Positions 1-7,373 of a DNA stretch of 63,443 nucleotides are shown in pieces. This DNA is from JAJAZB01 sp964244295. Its GTDB lineage: Bacteria; Bacteroidota; Bacteroidia; Cytophagales; Spirosomataceae. The stretch's first letter is position 1; each line of letters begins with the position of its first letter. The notes under the pieces were generated by a model that was not told where the DNA came from, did not search any database, and saw only the letters and a program-made list of their open reading frames with translations. Location: NCBI GenBank assembly GCA_964244295.1, contig CAXTIG010000043.1, forward strand, positions 1 to 63,443, written 5' to 3'. The translations under genes were made by a program, and so were the position numbers.

Positions 1-90
1 GTCCATTGTCTTTACCATACGAAAGGATGATCAAATTGCGTACCTAAACAGTTACAAAAATTCAATCACTGGTTGTAGTTGCAAATTTTT

Positions 91-110
91 ATGACGTATG
101 TGTGCGTCAT
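91..110. promoter_or_regulatory. ArsR operator palindrome overlapping the ars promoter
   Basis: The half-sites ATGACG and CGTCAT form a perfect inverted repeat around an 8-nt spacer, 18 nt upstream of the chosen arsR start. The spacer contains TATGTGTG, close to the Bacteroidota -7 box TAnnTTTG, with a TTG about 21 nt further upstream. A bound ArsR dimer would therefore cover the promoter. Autorepression released by arsenite is the usual mode for this family; the site itself is read from the sequence. Confidence 0.7.
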
Positions 111-128
111 ATTTTTTTACAAACCCAA

Positions 129-455
129 ATGTTCGCTAAAACCGAAGCCTTCGAAGACACCCAGCGGGAGGTGGCCCGGCTAGCCAAGCTGCTTGCTCAC
201 CCGGCGCGGGTGGCGATTTTACAGCATTTGGCCAAAACTAAAACCTGCATTTCGGGTGACATCGCCCTCGAACTTCCCCTGAGCCGCACCACGGTAAGCC
301 AGCACTTGCAGGAATTGAAAAACGGCGGGCTGATTCAAGGCAATGTCGAGGGGCTGAACGTCTGCTACTGCATCGACCCGGCGGCATTTGCGGCGGCGAA
401 AGAATTGTTCGACGGTTTTTTCGTGACCACCGATCGGGCAATGAAATACTGCTGA
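129..455 (+). CDS. arsR: ArsR-family arsenic-responsive repressor
   Basis: This is a winged-helix repressor of the ArsR/SmtB family, about 108 residues from the ATG at 129. An upstream in-frame GTG at 102 lies inside the operator palindrome, so I prefer the ATG. The recognition-helix region reads LPLSRTTVSQHLQELK, preceded by KTCISGDI and followed by LNVCYCID. Cysteines at these places are typical of arsenite-sensing members. It heads an operon with the acetyltransferase, arsM remnant, aquaporin and phosphoesterase. Two related operators (91-110 and 954-973) suggest it controls both the start and the middle of the operon. As(III) as inducer is inferred from the neighbours. Confidence 0.85.
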   Translation: MFAKTEAFEDTQREVARLAKLLAHPARVAILQHLAKTKTCISGDIALELPLSRTTVSQHLQELKNGGLIQGNVEGLNVCYCIDPAAFAAAKELFDGFFVTTDRAMKYC

Positions 456-463
456 TTCAGGAA

Positions 464-937
464 TTGACCCCCACCTACGCGCCCGACGTGCTGCGCATCT
501 ACGCCGAAGGCATGGCGACCGGCATCGCTACGCTCGAAACCAACCCGCCGACCTGGGAGGTTTGGCACGCCGATCACTTGACTCAGGGCCGTTTCGTGGC
601 AATCGCAAACGACGAAGTCGCGGGTTGGGTCGCGCTTTCGCCGGTGTCGGGGCGCTGCGTGTACGGGGGCGTGGCCGAGTTGAGCGTGTACGTGGGCGGG
701 GCGTTTCGGGGGAGGGGCGTGGGGCTGGCGTTGCTCGAAAAACTGATTTCCGAATCGGAAAAGAGGGGCATCTGGACGCTGCAAGCGAGCATCGATACGC
801 TCAATCCGGCCAGCATTCGCTTGCACGAGCGGGCCGGGTTTCGCCTCGTGGGCACCCGCGAACGGCTAGGGCAGCGCCTCGGTCAGTGGCGCGACATCGT
901 GCTGATGGAACGGCGGAGTGACCGGGTAGGGAATTAA
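464..937 (+). CDS. GNAT acetyltransferase, ArsN/phosphinothricin-acetyltransferase-like
   Basis: A single-domain GNAT enzyme of about 157 residues. The segment GMATGIATLETNPPTW matches the substrate-side motif of phosphinothricin/arsinothricin acetyltransferases, and RGRGVGLALLEKLI is the acetyl-CoA pyrophosphate loop. ArsN1 enzymes acetylate arsinothricin or phosphinothricin and often sit in ars operons, which fits the position 8 nt after arsR. The start is uncertain: the nearest in-frame candidate is TTG at 464, and the frame stays open back to CTG/ATT codons overlapping the arsR stop. Translational coupling to arsR is likely. The substrate is inferred from family and context. Confidence 0.75.
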   Translation: MTPTYAPDVLRIYAEGMATGIATLETNPPTWEVWHADHLTQGRFVAIANDEVAGWVALSPVSGRCVYGGVAELSVYVGGAFRGRGVGLALLEKLISESEKRGIWTLQASIDTLNPASIRLHERAGFRLVGTRERLGQRLGQWRDIVLMERRSDRVGN

Positions 938-953
938 CCCTTTTTTGAACCAA

Positions 954-973
954 ATGACGTATGTGTACGAAAT
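954..973. promoter_or_regulatory. Second ArsR-type operator upstream of arsM
   Basis: The site matches the first operator at 17 of 20 positions; the left half ATGACG and spacer TATGTGT are identical, while the right half has decayed to CGAAAT. It lies about 30 nt before the arsM start and may be an internal ArsR site with its own promoter. Confidence 0.55.
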
Positions 974-1003
974 ACTTTACCTCTTTTTTAATCGCTGAAA
1001 CCA

Positions 1004-1793
1004 ATGGAAACGGCTGAAGAAAACATCAAAACCCTCGTCCGCGAGTCCTACACGCGGGTAGCCGAGCAAGGCTACGACCAAAACGCCGCCTCCTGCTGCG
1101 GCTCCGGCCCTTCGCTCTCCACTCGCCCACATCCAACCCGGCGACGTGGTCATCGACCTCGGTTCGGGCGCGGGCAATGACGCCTTCGTGGCCCGCCACG
1201 AAACCGGCCCCACGGGCAAAGTCATCGGCGTGGATTTCACGCCCGCCATGCTCGAAAAAGCCCGCCGTAACGCGGAGGTTCGGGGCTTCAACAACGTCGA
1301 ATTTCGGCTCGGCGACATCGATTCGATGCCCGTCAGCAATGCCGTGGCCGACGTGGTGGTGAGCAACTGCGTCCTCAACCTCGTGCCCGACAAGCCCGCC
1401 GTGTTCCGCGAAATGCACCGGGTGCTCAAACCCGGCGGGCATTTCAGTGTGTCGGACATCGTGCTGGTGGGCGAACTGCCCGAAGGCATCAAAAGCGCCG
1501 CCTAACTCTACACAGGTTGCGTGAGCGGAGCCATCCACCAGGCGGAATACCTCGACGGACTGCGCGAGGCGGGGTTTCAGAACCTGACTTTGCAGAAAGC
1601 GAAACCGATTTTTCTGCCCGACGAAATTCTTTCAACGTTCCTGGCGGAACCCGAGATCGCCGCCTTTCGGGCCTCCGGTGCGGGCGTAGTGAGCATCACG
1701 GTGTACGGCGAAAAGTCGGGTGAGAAGCGCCCCAACCTGAACAAAGCCGAAGCGAAAGCGGCCTGTTGCGGCCCAGATTCAAGCTGCTGTTGA
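1004..1793 (+). pseudogene. arsM: arsenite S-adenosylmethionine methyltransferase, disrupted
   Basis: Homology to ArsM runs from the ATG at 1004 (METAEENIKTLVRESYTRVA) to a cysteine-rich end (CCGPDSSCC) but is broken three times. After ASCCGSGPSLST near 1121 the frame shifts to LAHIQPGDVVIDLGSGAG. At the same point about 25-30 residues that ArsM normally has, including the LGLGCG segment, are missing. An in-frame TAA at 1503-1505 replaces what is usually a Glu codon, between KSAA and LYTGCVSGA. The SAM motif (DLGSGAG) and arsenic-binding Cys segments (SNCVLNLVPDK, TGCVSGA) are still recognisable but cannot lie in one chain. The missing block argues for real decay rather than only a sequencing error. 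Confidence 0.85.
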
Positions 1794-1795
1794 GC

Positions 1796-2461
1796 GTGAA
1801 AAAGACCCTGCTCGCCGAAACCCTCGGCACATTTCTCCTCGTTTTCGCCGGAACCGGAGCCATCCTCGCCAGCCAGACTTTCGGTCAGCCCGGCCACGCG
1901 GGCGTGGCGGCCACCTTCGGGCTGGTGGTGATGGTGCTCATTTTTGGGTTTGGGGAAATTTCGGGCGCGCATTTCAACCCCGCCGTCACGCTGGGTTTTG
2001 CTCTGGCGGGGCGTCTGCCCTGGGGCCGGGTCGCGCCGTACCTGCTGGCCCAAACCGCCGGGGCGCTCGCGGCGAGCGGGCTGCTACGCCTGCTTTTTCC
2101 CGAAAATCAATTCCTCGGCGGCACCTTTCCCGCTGGCTCCCCGGCGCAATCGTTCGTTTTTGAACTCATGCTGACGGCATTTCTGATGCTGGTCATTCTC
2201 AACGTCACGACGGGGGCGAAGGAAAAAGGCATCACCGCCGCCATTGCCATCGGCGCGACGGTCGGGCTGGAGGCGCTGTTTGCCGGGCCGGTCTGCGGGG
2301 CTTCGATGAACCCCGCCCGCTCGCTGGCCCCGGCGCTGGTGTCGGGTCGTCTCGAATTTCTCTGGATTTACCTCACGGCCCCGCCGCTGGGTGCCTTTGC
2401 CGCCGGGGGCCTTCACCGGATTTTTTATCCGAAAACATCCCCGACATCCCCCAACCCATGA
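1796..2461 (+). CDS. Aquaporin/glycerol-facilitator (AqpS-like) channel
   Basis: A MIP-family channel of about 221 residues and six membrane helices. Both signature loops are intact: HFNPAVT near residue 61 and SMNPARS near 172. I chose GTG at 1796, two bases after the arsM stop, because VKKTLLAETLGTFLLVF is the normal aquaporin beginning; upstream in-frame codons overlap arsM. In ars operons that lack an ArsB/Acr3 pump, such channels (AqpS in rhizobia) conduct arsenite or methylarsenicals down their gradient. No arsenite pump gene is visible here. The stop overlaps the next start by ATGA. Confidence 0.85.
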   Translation: MKKTLLAETLGTFLLVFAGTGAILASQTFGQPGHAGVAATFGLVVMVLIFGFGEISGAHFNPAVTLGFALAGRLPWGRVAPYLLAQTAGALAASGLLRLLFPENQFLGGTFPAGSPAQSFVFELMLTAFLMLVILNVTTGAKEKGITAAIAIGATVGLEALFAGPVCGASMNPARSLAPALVSGRLEFLWIYLTAPPLGAFAAGGLHRIFYPKTSPTSPNP

Positions 2462-3258
2462 AAATCGCCCTTTTCTCCGACATTCACGCCAACCTGCCCG
2501 CCCTCGAAGCGGTGCTGGCCGACCTCGATGCCCGCAAACCCGACGCCGTGTACTGCCTCGGCGATTTGGTGGGGTACAACGTCTGGCCCAACGAAGTCAT
2601 CGCCGAAATCCGCCGTCGCGGCATCCCGACCATCACCGGAAACTACGACTTCGGTATCGGCCGCGCCTCCGACGACTGCGGCTGTGCCTACCGGGAAGAG
2701 CAAGAGAAAGCGAATGGGAAAGTGTCGATTGCCTACACGAACGAAATTATTGGAGCCGACGAGCGGGCATACCTACGCACCCTGCCTGCGCACATCCGAC
2801 TGGAATTTGATTTAAGCAACAACCCTGAGAGGCTCTGGGCCGGGCAGGAATTCCTGAACCTGCTACTCGTTCACGGCAGTCCGCGCCGCATCAACGAGTA
2901 CCTTTTTGAAGACCGTGAAGACAAAAGCCTGTTGTATTTGCTCCAAAAATTCAGCGCCGATGTGCTCTGTTTCGGCCACACTCACAAACCCTACCACCGA
3001 GTTTTGACCGAAGAAACCGAAACCGGCCCGCGTTACCGCCACGCCATCAACATCGGCTCGGTGGGCAAACCCAAAGACGGCGACCCCCGCGCCGGGTATG
3101 TACTCCTCACGCTGGGCGAAACCAACCCCGCCGAACAACCCGAAACCCTCGGCGTGGAATTCGTGCAGGTGGAATACGACGTGGAACGGGCGGCGCGAGC
3201 GGTGGAGGAAAGTCCTTTGCCCGATGCGTATGCGGAGGCGCTGCGAGTGGCGCGGTGA
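2458..3258 (+). CDS. Calcineurin-like metallophosphoesterase of the ars operon
   Basis: A 266-residue metallophosphoesterase. The metal-binding motifs are visible in order: FSDIHAN at the N-terminus, GDLVGY, GNYD, VHGSPR and GHTHKPY, the last followed by INIGSVGKP. This is the YfcE/MJ0936-like branch that acts on small phosphoesters. Its ATG overlaps the aquaporin stop by four bases, so it is translationally coupled and is the last gene of the operon. Members occur repeatedly in Bacteroidota arsenic clusters, but their substrate is not known to me; a role in handling organoarsenical phosphoesters would be speculation. Confidence 0.85.
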   Translation: MKIALFSDIHANLPALEAVLADLDARKPDAVYCLGDLVGYNVWPNEVIAEIRRRGIPTITGNYDFGIGRASDDCGCAYREEQEKANGKVSIAYTNEIIGADERAYLRTLPAHIRLEFDLSNNPERLWAGQEFLNLLLVHGSPRRINEYLFEDREDKSLLYLLQKFSADVLCFGHTHKPYHRVLTEETETGPRYRHAINIGSVGKPKDGDPRAGYVLLTLGETNPAEQPETLGVEFVQVEYDVERAARAVEESPLPDAYAEALRVAR

Positions 3259-3275
3259 GTATTTGGCTGTTTGCT

Positions 3276-3444
3276 GAAGTAGTGTAGAATTTTGAAAAAG
3301 GGCTTGTCATCCCGACGTAGGAGGGGTCTCGTTCGAGTATCGAACCGCTGGCTACCGGCAATCGTCTCAGAGAGCTAACCAGATTCCTCCTACGTCGGGA
3401 TGACAACTTTTGTTTTTTTGAAAACTGAAAGGCTAAACAGTTCG
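3276..3444. repeat. REP/MITE-like palindromic element, family P copy 1
   Basis: The arms at 3304-3333 and 3377-3406 carry the core GTCATCCCGACGTAGGAGG and its complement with a few mismatches. Outside them a GAAGTAGTGTAG-like left end and CTAAACAGTTC right end are loosely inverted. The element fills the gap between convergent genes ending at 3258 and 3462 and could also stop transcription from both sides, although it has no clear U-tract. Confidence 0.8.
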
Positions 3445-3461
3445 TTGAAAAACAACCAAAC

Positions 3462-4154
3462 TCAAAAACCGCTGAACAACCACCCCACCTTCGCCCCGGC
3501 CAGCACCGAGGGCACCATCACTTCGGTGGGCGCTCGCCAGGTGTTGATCCGGAAATTGTTCGACAGGGGCGGGCGGGCATCGGCGGGGAGGTCGCGGTAG
3601 AAGAGGTAAATCTGCCGGAAGCCCACGCCCACGTACAAATCAAAATTCCAGTGGTCGGAGGCCAGTTGCCAGCCCCACTTGCCGTGCAGGGCGTACACGT
3701 CTTTGGCGTTGCGGTAGCGCACGGTCTGAAAATACGCGCAGTCGCCGTTGGCGCATTCGCGCCCCACCGACCCCTGCTGGGTGACGTGGACGCGCTTGAA
3801 GAGTCCCTCCACGGCGTAGTACATGTTGTTGGTGCGCCGGGGGGTGTACCCGCTCCGGATGTACCGCCGCCATTCGGTGCGCAGCCGCCACACGGCTTGC
3901 CAGTTCTGGTCGTCGTAGGGGCGGTAAAACGGCAGGATGGTGGAATTGCCGTAGCCAAAACTCTGCTGGATGCTCCACTTGGGCCGGGGCATAAATTCCA
4001 GCGCCCCCTCGACCGTCCCGTCGGGGTCAACCAGCGCGAGCGGGGCGATTTTCAGAATCACGCGGTTGCGCACCGAGTCGGTGTAGTACACGCGCTGGGC
4101 CGTGCCGACGAGCGCCAGGCTCCAGCACAGGCCGAAAAAAAGCAAGACTTTCAC
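3462..4154 (-). CDS. Secreted protein, probable small outer-membrane beta-barrel
   Basis: A protein of 230 residues with a cleavable signal peptide (VKVLLFFGLCWSLALVGTAQ). The rest alternates aromatic and polar residues (FEV/YRPYD, WNFDLYVGVGFRQIYLFYRDL) and ends in a phenylalanine (GWLFSGF), typical of small Bacteroidota beta-barrels. No named family is recognised. It starts with GTG overlapping the stop of the upstream lipoprotein gene (GTGA), so the two are co-translated. The pairing suggests an envelope role; function is unknown. Confidence 0.7.
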   Translation of the reverse strand: MKVLLFFGLCWSLALVGTAQRVYYTDSVRNRVILKIAPLALVDPDGTVEGALEFMPRPKWSIQQSFGYGNSTILPFYRPYDDQNWQAVWRLRTEWRRYIRSGYTPRRTNNMYYAVEGLFKRVHVTQQGSVGRECANGDCAYFQTVRYRNAKDVYALHGKWGWQLASDHWNFDLYVGVGFRQIYLFYRDLPADARPPLSNNFRINTWRAPTEVMVPSVLAGAKVGWLFSGF

Positions 4155-4912
4155 GGTTCGATGGGAAGCTGGCTGAGCAGTTGAAGGCGGCTGCGGTCAC
4201 TGTAATCGTACTGGCGAAGGCCGTCCTTGCCGGTCACCATCAGCACGTTGTTGAGCGGAATTACGTCGAACGAGCGCACGTCGCTGAAAAACTGGGTTTG
4301 TTTGGGCGCTTTCGGGTCGGTCAGGTCGAACACCTTCAGGCCCGCGTCGCCTTCGCTCACGAACAGATTCAGGCCGTCCACGCCCAGCCCGTGCGGATTT
4401 TGCATCGGAAACTGCCCCACCAGTCGCGGACTTTGCAGGTTGCTCACGTCCACCACGTCGAGGCGGTTGGCGCCCCGGTTGCAGGCCGTGCCGTTGCGCA
4501 GGGTCACGTAGGCGTAATTTCCCTGCACGACCACCGGGTCGCAACTGGTCACGTGCGAAAACGTGGAGAGGTACGCGGGCTTGGCCGGGTTGGTGGCGCT
4601 GTAAATCTGCATCCCGGTTTGGGTGCCGATGAAGAGGTTGCCCTGGTAGGGGAAAATTGTTTCGATGCCGAAGCCCAGCGCCAGTTTTTGTCCCTCGGTG
4701 GGGTTGGTGGCGGTGCTCACATCGAACACCCGTAGCGATTGGTTATCGACCGTGTAGAGTTTATCGCCTAGCAGGGCAAAACGGGCCATCGAGCCGCCCA
4801 CGCCGTTGGTGCCGCCGGGGTTGACCGACGAGGAATCGCCTGCCGAACAAGCCAGCAGCCCCAGCAGGGCCGCTATCGGCAACAGAGTTCTGAGTTTTTT
4901 GAAGAAGAACAT
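4151..4912 (-). CDS. LVIVD-repeat lipoprotein
   Basis: A 253-residue lipoprotein. The N-terminus has a signal peptide with lipobox LLGLLAC, and the mature part carries LVIVD-type propeller repeats (for example FDVSTATNPTEGQKLAL, VDVSNLQSPRLVGQFPM, FDLTDPKAPKQTQFF), each about 40 residues. LVIVD repeats form a beta-propeller of unknown ligand, usually on the cell surface in Bacteroidota. It is coupled to the downstream outer-membrane protein by a 4-nt overlap, and a second LVIVD lipoprotein lies just upstream on the same strand. Confidence 0.85.
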   Translation of the reverse strand: MFFFKKLRTLLPIAALLGLLACSAGDSSSVNPGGTNGVGGSMARFALLGDKLYTVDNQSLRVFDVSTATNPTEGQKLALGFGIETIFPYQGNLFIGTQTGMQIYSATNPAKPAYLSTFSHVTSCDPVVVQGNYAYVTLRNGTACNRGANRLDVVDVSNLQSPRLVGQFPMQNPHGLGVDGLNLFVSEGDAGLKVFDLTDPKAPKQTQFFSDVRSFDVIPLNNVLMVTGKDGLRQYDYSDRSRLQLLSQLPIEP

Positions 4913-4962
4913 GGCGATGGAAAAAGCGGTTAAGAATTCGATTGTCCAGTTTTTTTAAGAAG

Positions 4963-5042
4963 GGGTCACGTTGAGCGGAGTCGAAGCGCGTGCGGCTGGT
5001 CAGCCTCTGCGCACCACGCTTCGACTCCGCTCAACGTGACCC
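4963..5042. repeat. REP-like palindrome, family Q copy 1
   Basis: Perfect 26-bp arms at 4963-4988 and 5017-5042 carry the core GTTGAGCGGAGTCGAAG. It lies between two codirectional LVIVD lipoprotein genes. The family recurs at 39.3, 40.7, 41.5 and 52.5 kb in this window. Confidence 0.85.
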
Positions 5043-5068
5043 GTGGTTTTAATGGCAACTAGAAAACC

Positions 5069-5623
5069 TTAGCGCGAGCACTCGAAGCCCGACGCGGCGG
5101 CGGGATTGACGCGCTCCCAACCCGTCACGACCCCCTTCGAAGGGTCGACGCACTCGAACGACACGTTGCGGAAGGGTGGGTAGTTGACCTGCGGAAACAC
5201 CCCGGCCACGCGCTTCAGGAGCCGGGCCTGGGTAGGGTCGCTGATGTCGAAGGCCACCAGATCGCCGAGGTTGTCGGCGTAGAGTACGTTGCCTTTGGCG
5301 GCGATATCGACGTTGCCCACGATGCGCAGGAAACTCAACTTGCGGGGGCTGCGCGGGTTGGCATTGTCCACCACGTGAACGCCCTGACCCGGTTCGTTGA
5401 TGAACAGGTATGTACCCCGCACGTAAATTTTACCCGGATTGCGGAGCGGTTGCGGGCCGGTCACCTGCACGGCTTCCGCCGCTTCGCGGGTGCTGTAAAT
5501 CGGGCGGTAGGCATCGCGGCTGGAGTTTTGGGGTGACGGTTCACCGAGGCGGGGGTCACAACCCGGTAGCAGCGCGAGCAGTCCGGCAGCGGCCAGGAAA
5601 CGGAGGCAGGTAGCGGTTGGCAC
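5069..5623 (-). CDS. LVIVD-repeat lipoprotein, second copy
   Basis: About 184 residues from GTG at 5623, chosen because the following sequence is a lipoprotein signal (CLRFLAAAGLLALLPGC). The frame stays open upstream to a TTG at 5722, but that adds an unlikely hydrophilic leader. Repeats such as VDNANPRSPRKLSFLRIV and FDISDPTQARLLKRV are LVIVD units. It is shorter than its neighbour and ends in a cysteine-containing tail (VNPAAASGFECSR). A family Q palindrome separates the two lipoprotein genes. They could be a duplicated pair with a shared surface role; this is inference. Confidence 0.75.
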   Translation of the reverse strand: MPTATCLRFLAAAGLLALLPGCDPRLGEPSPQNSSRDAYRPIYSTREAAEAVQVTGPQPLRNPGKIYVRGTYLFINEPGQGVHVVDNANPRSPRKLSFLRIVGNVDIAAKGNVLYADNLGDLVAFDISDPTQARLLKRVAGVFPQVNYPPFRNVSFECVDPSKGVVTGWERVNPAAASGFECSR

Positions 5624-5736
5624 GGGAAAAAGGGTTTGTTGGAAGGAATTCAAAGATTGCGACAAAGACCCGCTTTTTTGCAACAGGGTTGAGCGGAGGA
5701 GGAAGTTTTTTTTCGAGAACAAAAAGCATCGAGAGG

Positions 5737-5769
5737 CGCGTCATGCTGAAACAAGTTCAGCATGACGCG
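5737..5769. repeat. Short palindrome between divergent genes
   Basis: The 14-bp arms CGCGTCATGCTGAA and TTCAGCATGACGCG surround a 5-nt loop. The GTCATGCTGAA core resembles repeats dispersed in many Bacteroidota genomes, though only this copy is seen here. Confidence 0.7.
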
Positions 5770-5778
5770 GCCCTCTAA

Positions 5779-5800
5779 CCGCCGCCCGGCGGCTTTTTTT
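5779..5800 (+). terminator. Terminator-like hairpin ahead of the arsenosugar operon
   Basis: The CCGCC/GGCGG stem with a 4-nt loop is followed by CTTTTTTT. It reads on the plus strand where no plus-strand gene precedes it, immediately before a promoter-like box. It may insulate the operon from upstream transcription. Confidence 0.5.
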
Positions 5801-5802
5801 CG

Positions 5803-5810
5803 TAGGTTTG
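5803..5810 (+). promoter_or_regulatory. Bacteroidota -7 promoter box
   Basis: TAGGTTTG matches TAnnTTTG exactly and lies 29 nt before the ATG at 5840, giving a short leader. No convincing -33 TTTG is visible because the terminator hairpin occupies that position. Confidence 0.4.
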
Positions 5811-5839
5811 GGAAAAACTTTAACCCGTTTTCTTCCCGC

Positions 5840-6172
5840 ATGGAAACCTACTACAACCCCGCCGACCTCCAGAAATTCGGAAACATCGGCGAGTGGAACA
5901 AAGGCCTGGCCGACAAATTCTTCGCCTATTACGCCGACGTATTCAAGGAAGGCGAACTGACTGCCCGTGAGAAGTCGTTGATTGCCTTAGCCGTGGCCCA
6001 CACCGTGCAGTGCCCCTACTGCATCGACGCCTACTCGACCGATTCGTTCGAGAAAGGGGCTACCGAGGGCATGATGATGGAGGCCATCCACGTAGCCGCC
6101 GCCATCCGGGGCGGTTCGAGCCTCGTCCACGGGGTGCAGATGATGAACAAGGTGAAAGAAATCAGCATGTAA
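5840..6172 (+). CDS. Arsenosugar biosynthesis-associated peroxidase-like (carboxymuconolactone decarboxylase family) protein
   Basis: A 110-residue AhpD/CMD-fold protein starting METYYNPADLQKF. The redox pair is CPYC at residues 58-61, preceded by the family helix REKSLIALAVAHTVQ and followed by HVAAAIRGGSSLVHG. This small protein is the regular partner of ArsS in arsenosugar loci. The frame is open further upstream to 5762 but that part overlaps a palindrome, a terminator-like hairpin and a promoter-like box. It is the first gene of a three-gene operon with arsS and a glycosyltransferase. Its chemical role is unproven; handling of thiol-bound arsenic is an inference. Confidence 0.85.
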   Translation: METYYNPADLQKFGNIGEWNKGLADKFFAYYADVFKEGELTAREKSLIALAVAHTVQCPYCIDAYSTDSFEKGATEGMMMEAIHVAAAIRGGSSLVHGVQMMNKVKEISM

Positions 6173-6180
6173 AAAATAGT

Positions 6181-6258
6181 AGTGAGGAGGTAGGAGCGAG
6201 GAGTGAGTAGAAATGCAAAACCAATTTCCTACTCACTCCTCGCTCCTGACTCCTCACT
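6181..6258. repeat. Heptamer-based palindrome (GTGAGGA type)
   Basis: The 30-nt arms at 6181-6210 and 6229-6258 pair with two mismatches. The left arm divides into heptamers GTGAGGA, GGTAGGA, GCGAGGA, GTGAGTA. It starts 8 nt after one stop codon and ends 8 nt before the arsS ATG, filling the gap inside the operon. It has no U-tract. Confidence 0.85.
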
Positions 6259-6266
6259 CCTTTCCT

Positions 6267-7301
6267 ATGAAATCCCTCCACGCCAGCCACCACGCCTTAG
6301 CGGATTCACAGCAGCAACTCGACGTACTCGAACGGCCCGGCTTGCCGCTTTTTGAGGACAAACTGGCGACTTACGGCATGGCCCCGCTGCGGCCTTCGGG
6401 CGTGCAGATTCTCCAGGTCAACGTCGGGAAAATGTGCAACCAGACCTGCGCCCACTGTCACGTGGATGCCGGACCGGACCGCAAGGAAATTATGACCCGC
6501 CAAACCATGCAGGAATGCCTCGACGCGCTGGCCGCGACGGATATTCCCACCGTGGACCTCACCGGCGGCGCGCCCGAAATGAACCCCGATTTCCGCTGGT
6601 TTGTCGAGGAAATCAAGGCGCTCGGTCGGCACGTGATGGTGCGCTGCAACCTGACCATCGTAGTCGCCAACCCGAAGTACCGCGACTTGCCCCAGTTTTA
6701 TGCCCGCCACGGGGTGGAGGTGGTGTCGTCGTTGCCGTTTTACGAGGCCAGCCGCACCGACCGCCAACGCGGCAACGGCGTGTTCAGCGACAGCATCGAA
6801 GCTCTCCGACTGCTCAACGCGGTCGGGTACGGAAAGGAAGGCAGTGGCTTGATTCTCAACTTGGTTTACAACCCCGCCGGGGCCTTCATGCCCCCGCCGC
6901 AGGAAGCACTTGAGCGGGATTTCAAGGAAAGTTTAGGGAAAAAGTACGGCGTGGTGTTCAACAATTTGTTCGCCATCACGAATATGCCCATCAGCCGTTT
7001 TCTGGATTACCTGCTCCGCAGCGGCAACTACGAAAAGTACCTCGAAAAACTCGTGAACGCCTTCAACCCCGCCGCCGCCCAGGCCGTGATGTGCCGCAAC
7101 ACGATTTCGGTGGGCTGGGACGGCGACCTCTACGATTGCGACTTCAACCAGATGCTCGACCTGCCCCTGCGGGACGCCCCCGCCCACATCCGCGATTTCA
7201 ACCTCGACACCCTCAACGCCCGGCGCATCGTGCTCAACCAGCATTGCTACGGCTGCACCGCCGGAGCCGGGAGCAGTTGTGGGGGGGAAGTGGTGGGGTG
7301 A
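6267..7301 (+). CDS. arsS: Arsenosugar biosynthesis radical SAM protein ArsS
   Basis: A 344-residue radical SAM enzyme. The CX3CX2C cluster motif is CNQTCAHC at residues 57-64, followed by HVDAGPDRKE. TVDLTGGAPEMNP is the SAM-contacting strand, and the C-terminal cysteines (CDFNQMLDLP, HCYGCTAGAGSSCGG) form the ArsS-type second cysteine region. ArsS transfers the 5'-deoxyadenosyl group to dimethylarsenite, the first committed step to arsenosugars, so it depends on an ArsM supplying methylated arsenic. I start at ATG 6267 because the upstream open frame runs through a palindrome. Operon neighbours support the call. Confidence 0.93.
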   Translation: MKSLHASHHALADSQQQLDVLERPGLPLFEDKLATYGMAPLRPSGVQILQVNVGKMCNQTCAHCHVDAGPDRKEIMTRQTMQECLDALAATDIPTVDLTGGAPEMNPDFRWFVEEIKALGRHVMVRCNLTIVVANPKYRDLPQFYARHGVEVVSSLPFYEASRTDRQRGNGVFSDSIEALRLLNAVGYGKEGSGLILNLVYNPAGAFMPPPQEALERDFKESLGKKYGVVFNNLFAITNMPISRFLDYLLRSGNYEKYLEKLVNAFNPAAAQAVMCRNTISVGWDGDLYDCDFNQMLDLPLRDAPAHIRDFNLDTLNARRIVLNQHCYGCTAGAGSSCGGEVVG

Positions 7302-7317
7302 TTTAGATCGGAAAAGT

Positions 7318-7353
7318 AACGATTCCCCTCCTTGATAAAGGAGGGGAATCGTT
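7318..7353. repeat. Perfect 16-bp hairpin between arsS and the glycosyltransferase
   Basis: Arms 7318-7333 and 7338-7353 (AACGATTCCCCTCCTT and complement) enclose a 4-nt loop. It sits inside an operon and has no U-tract, so it may serve mRNA processing rather than termination. Confidence 0.85.
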
Positions 7354-7373
7354 GAATCCTCATCACCCCACCT

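Noticed and set aside
1503..1505. Possible recoding of the arsM stop codon
   Set aside because: The codon is TAA, not UGA, and a separate deletion and frameshift already break the gene.
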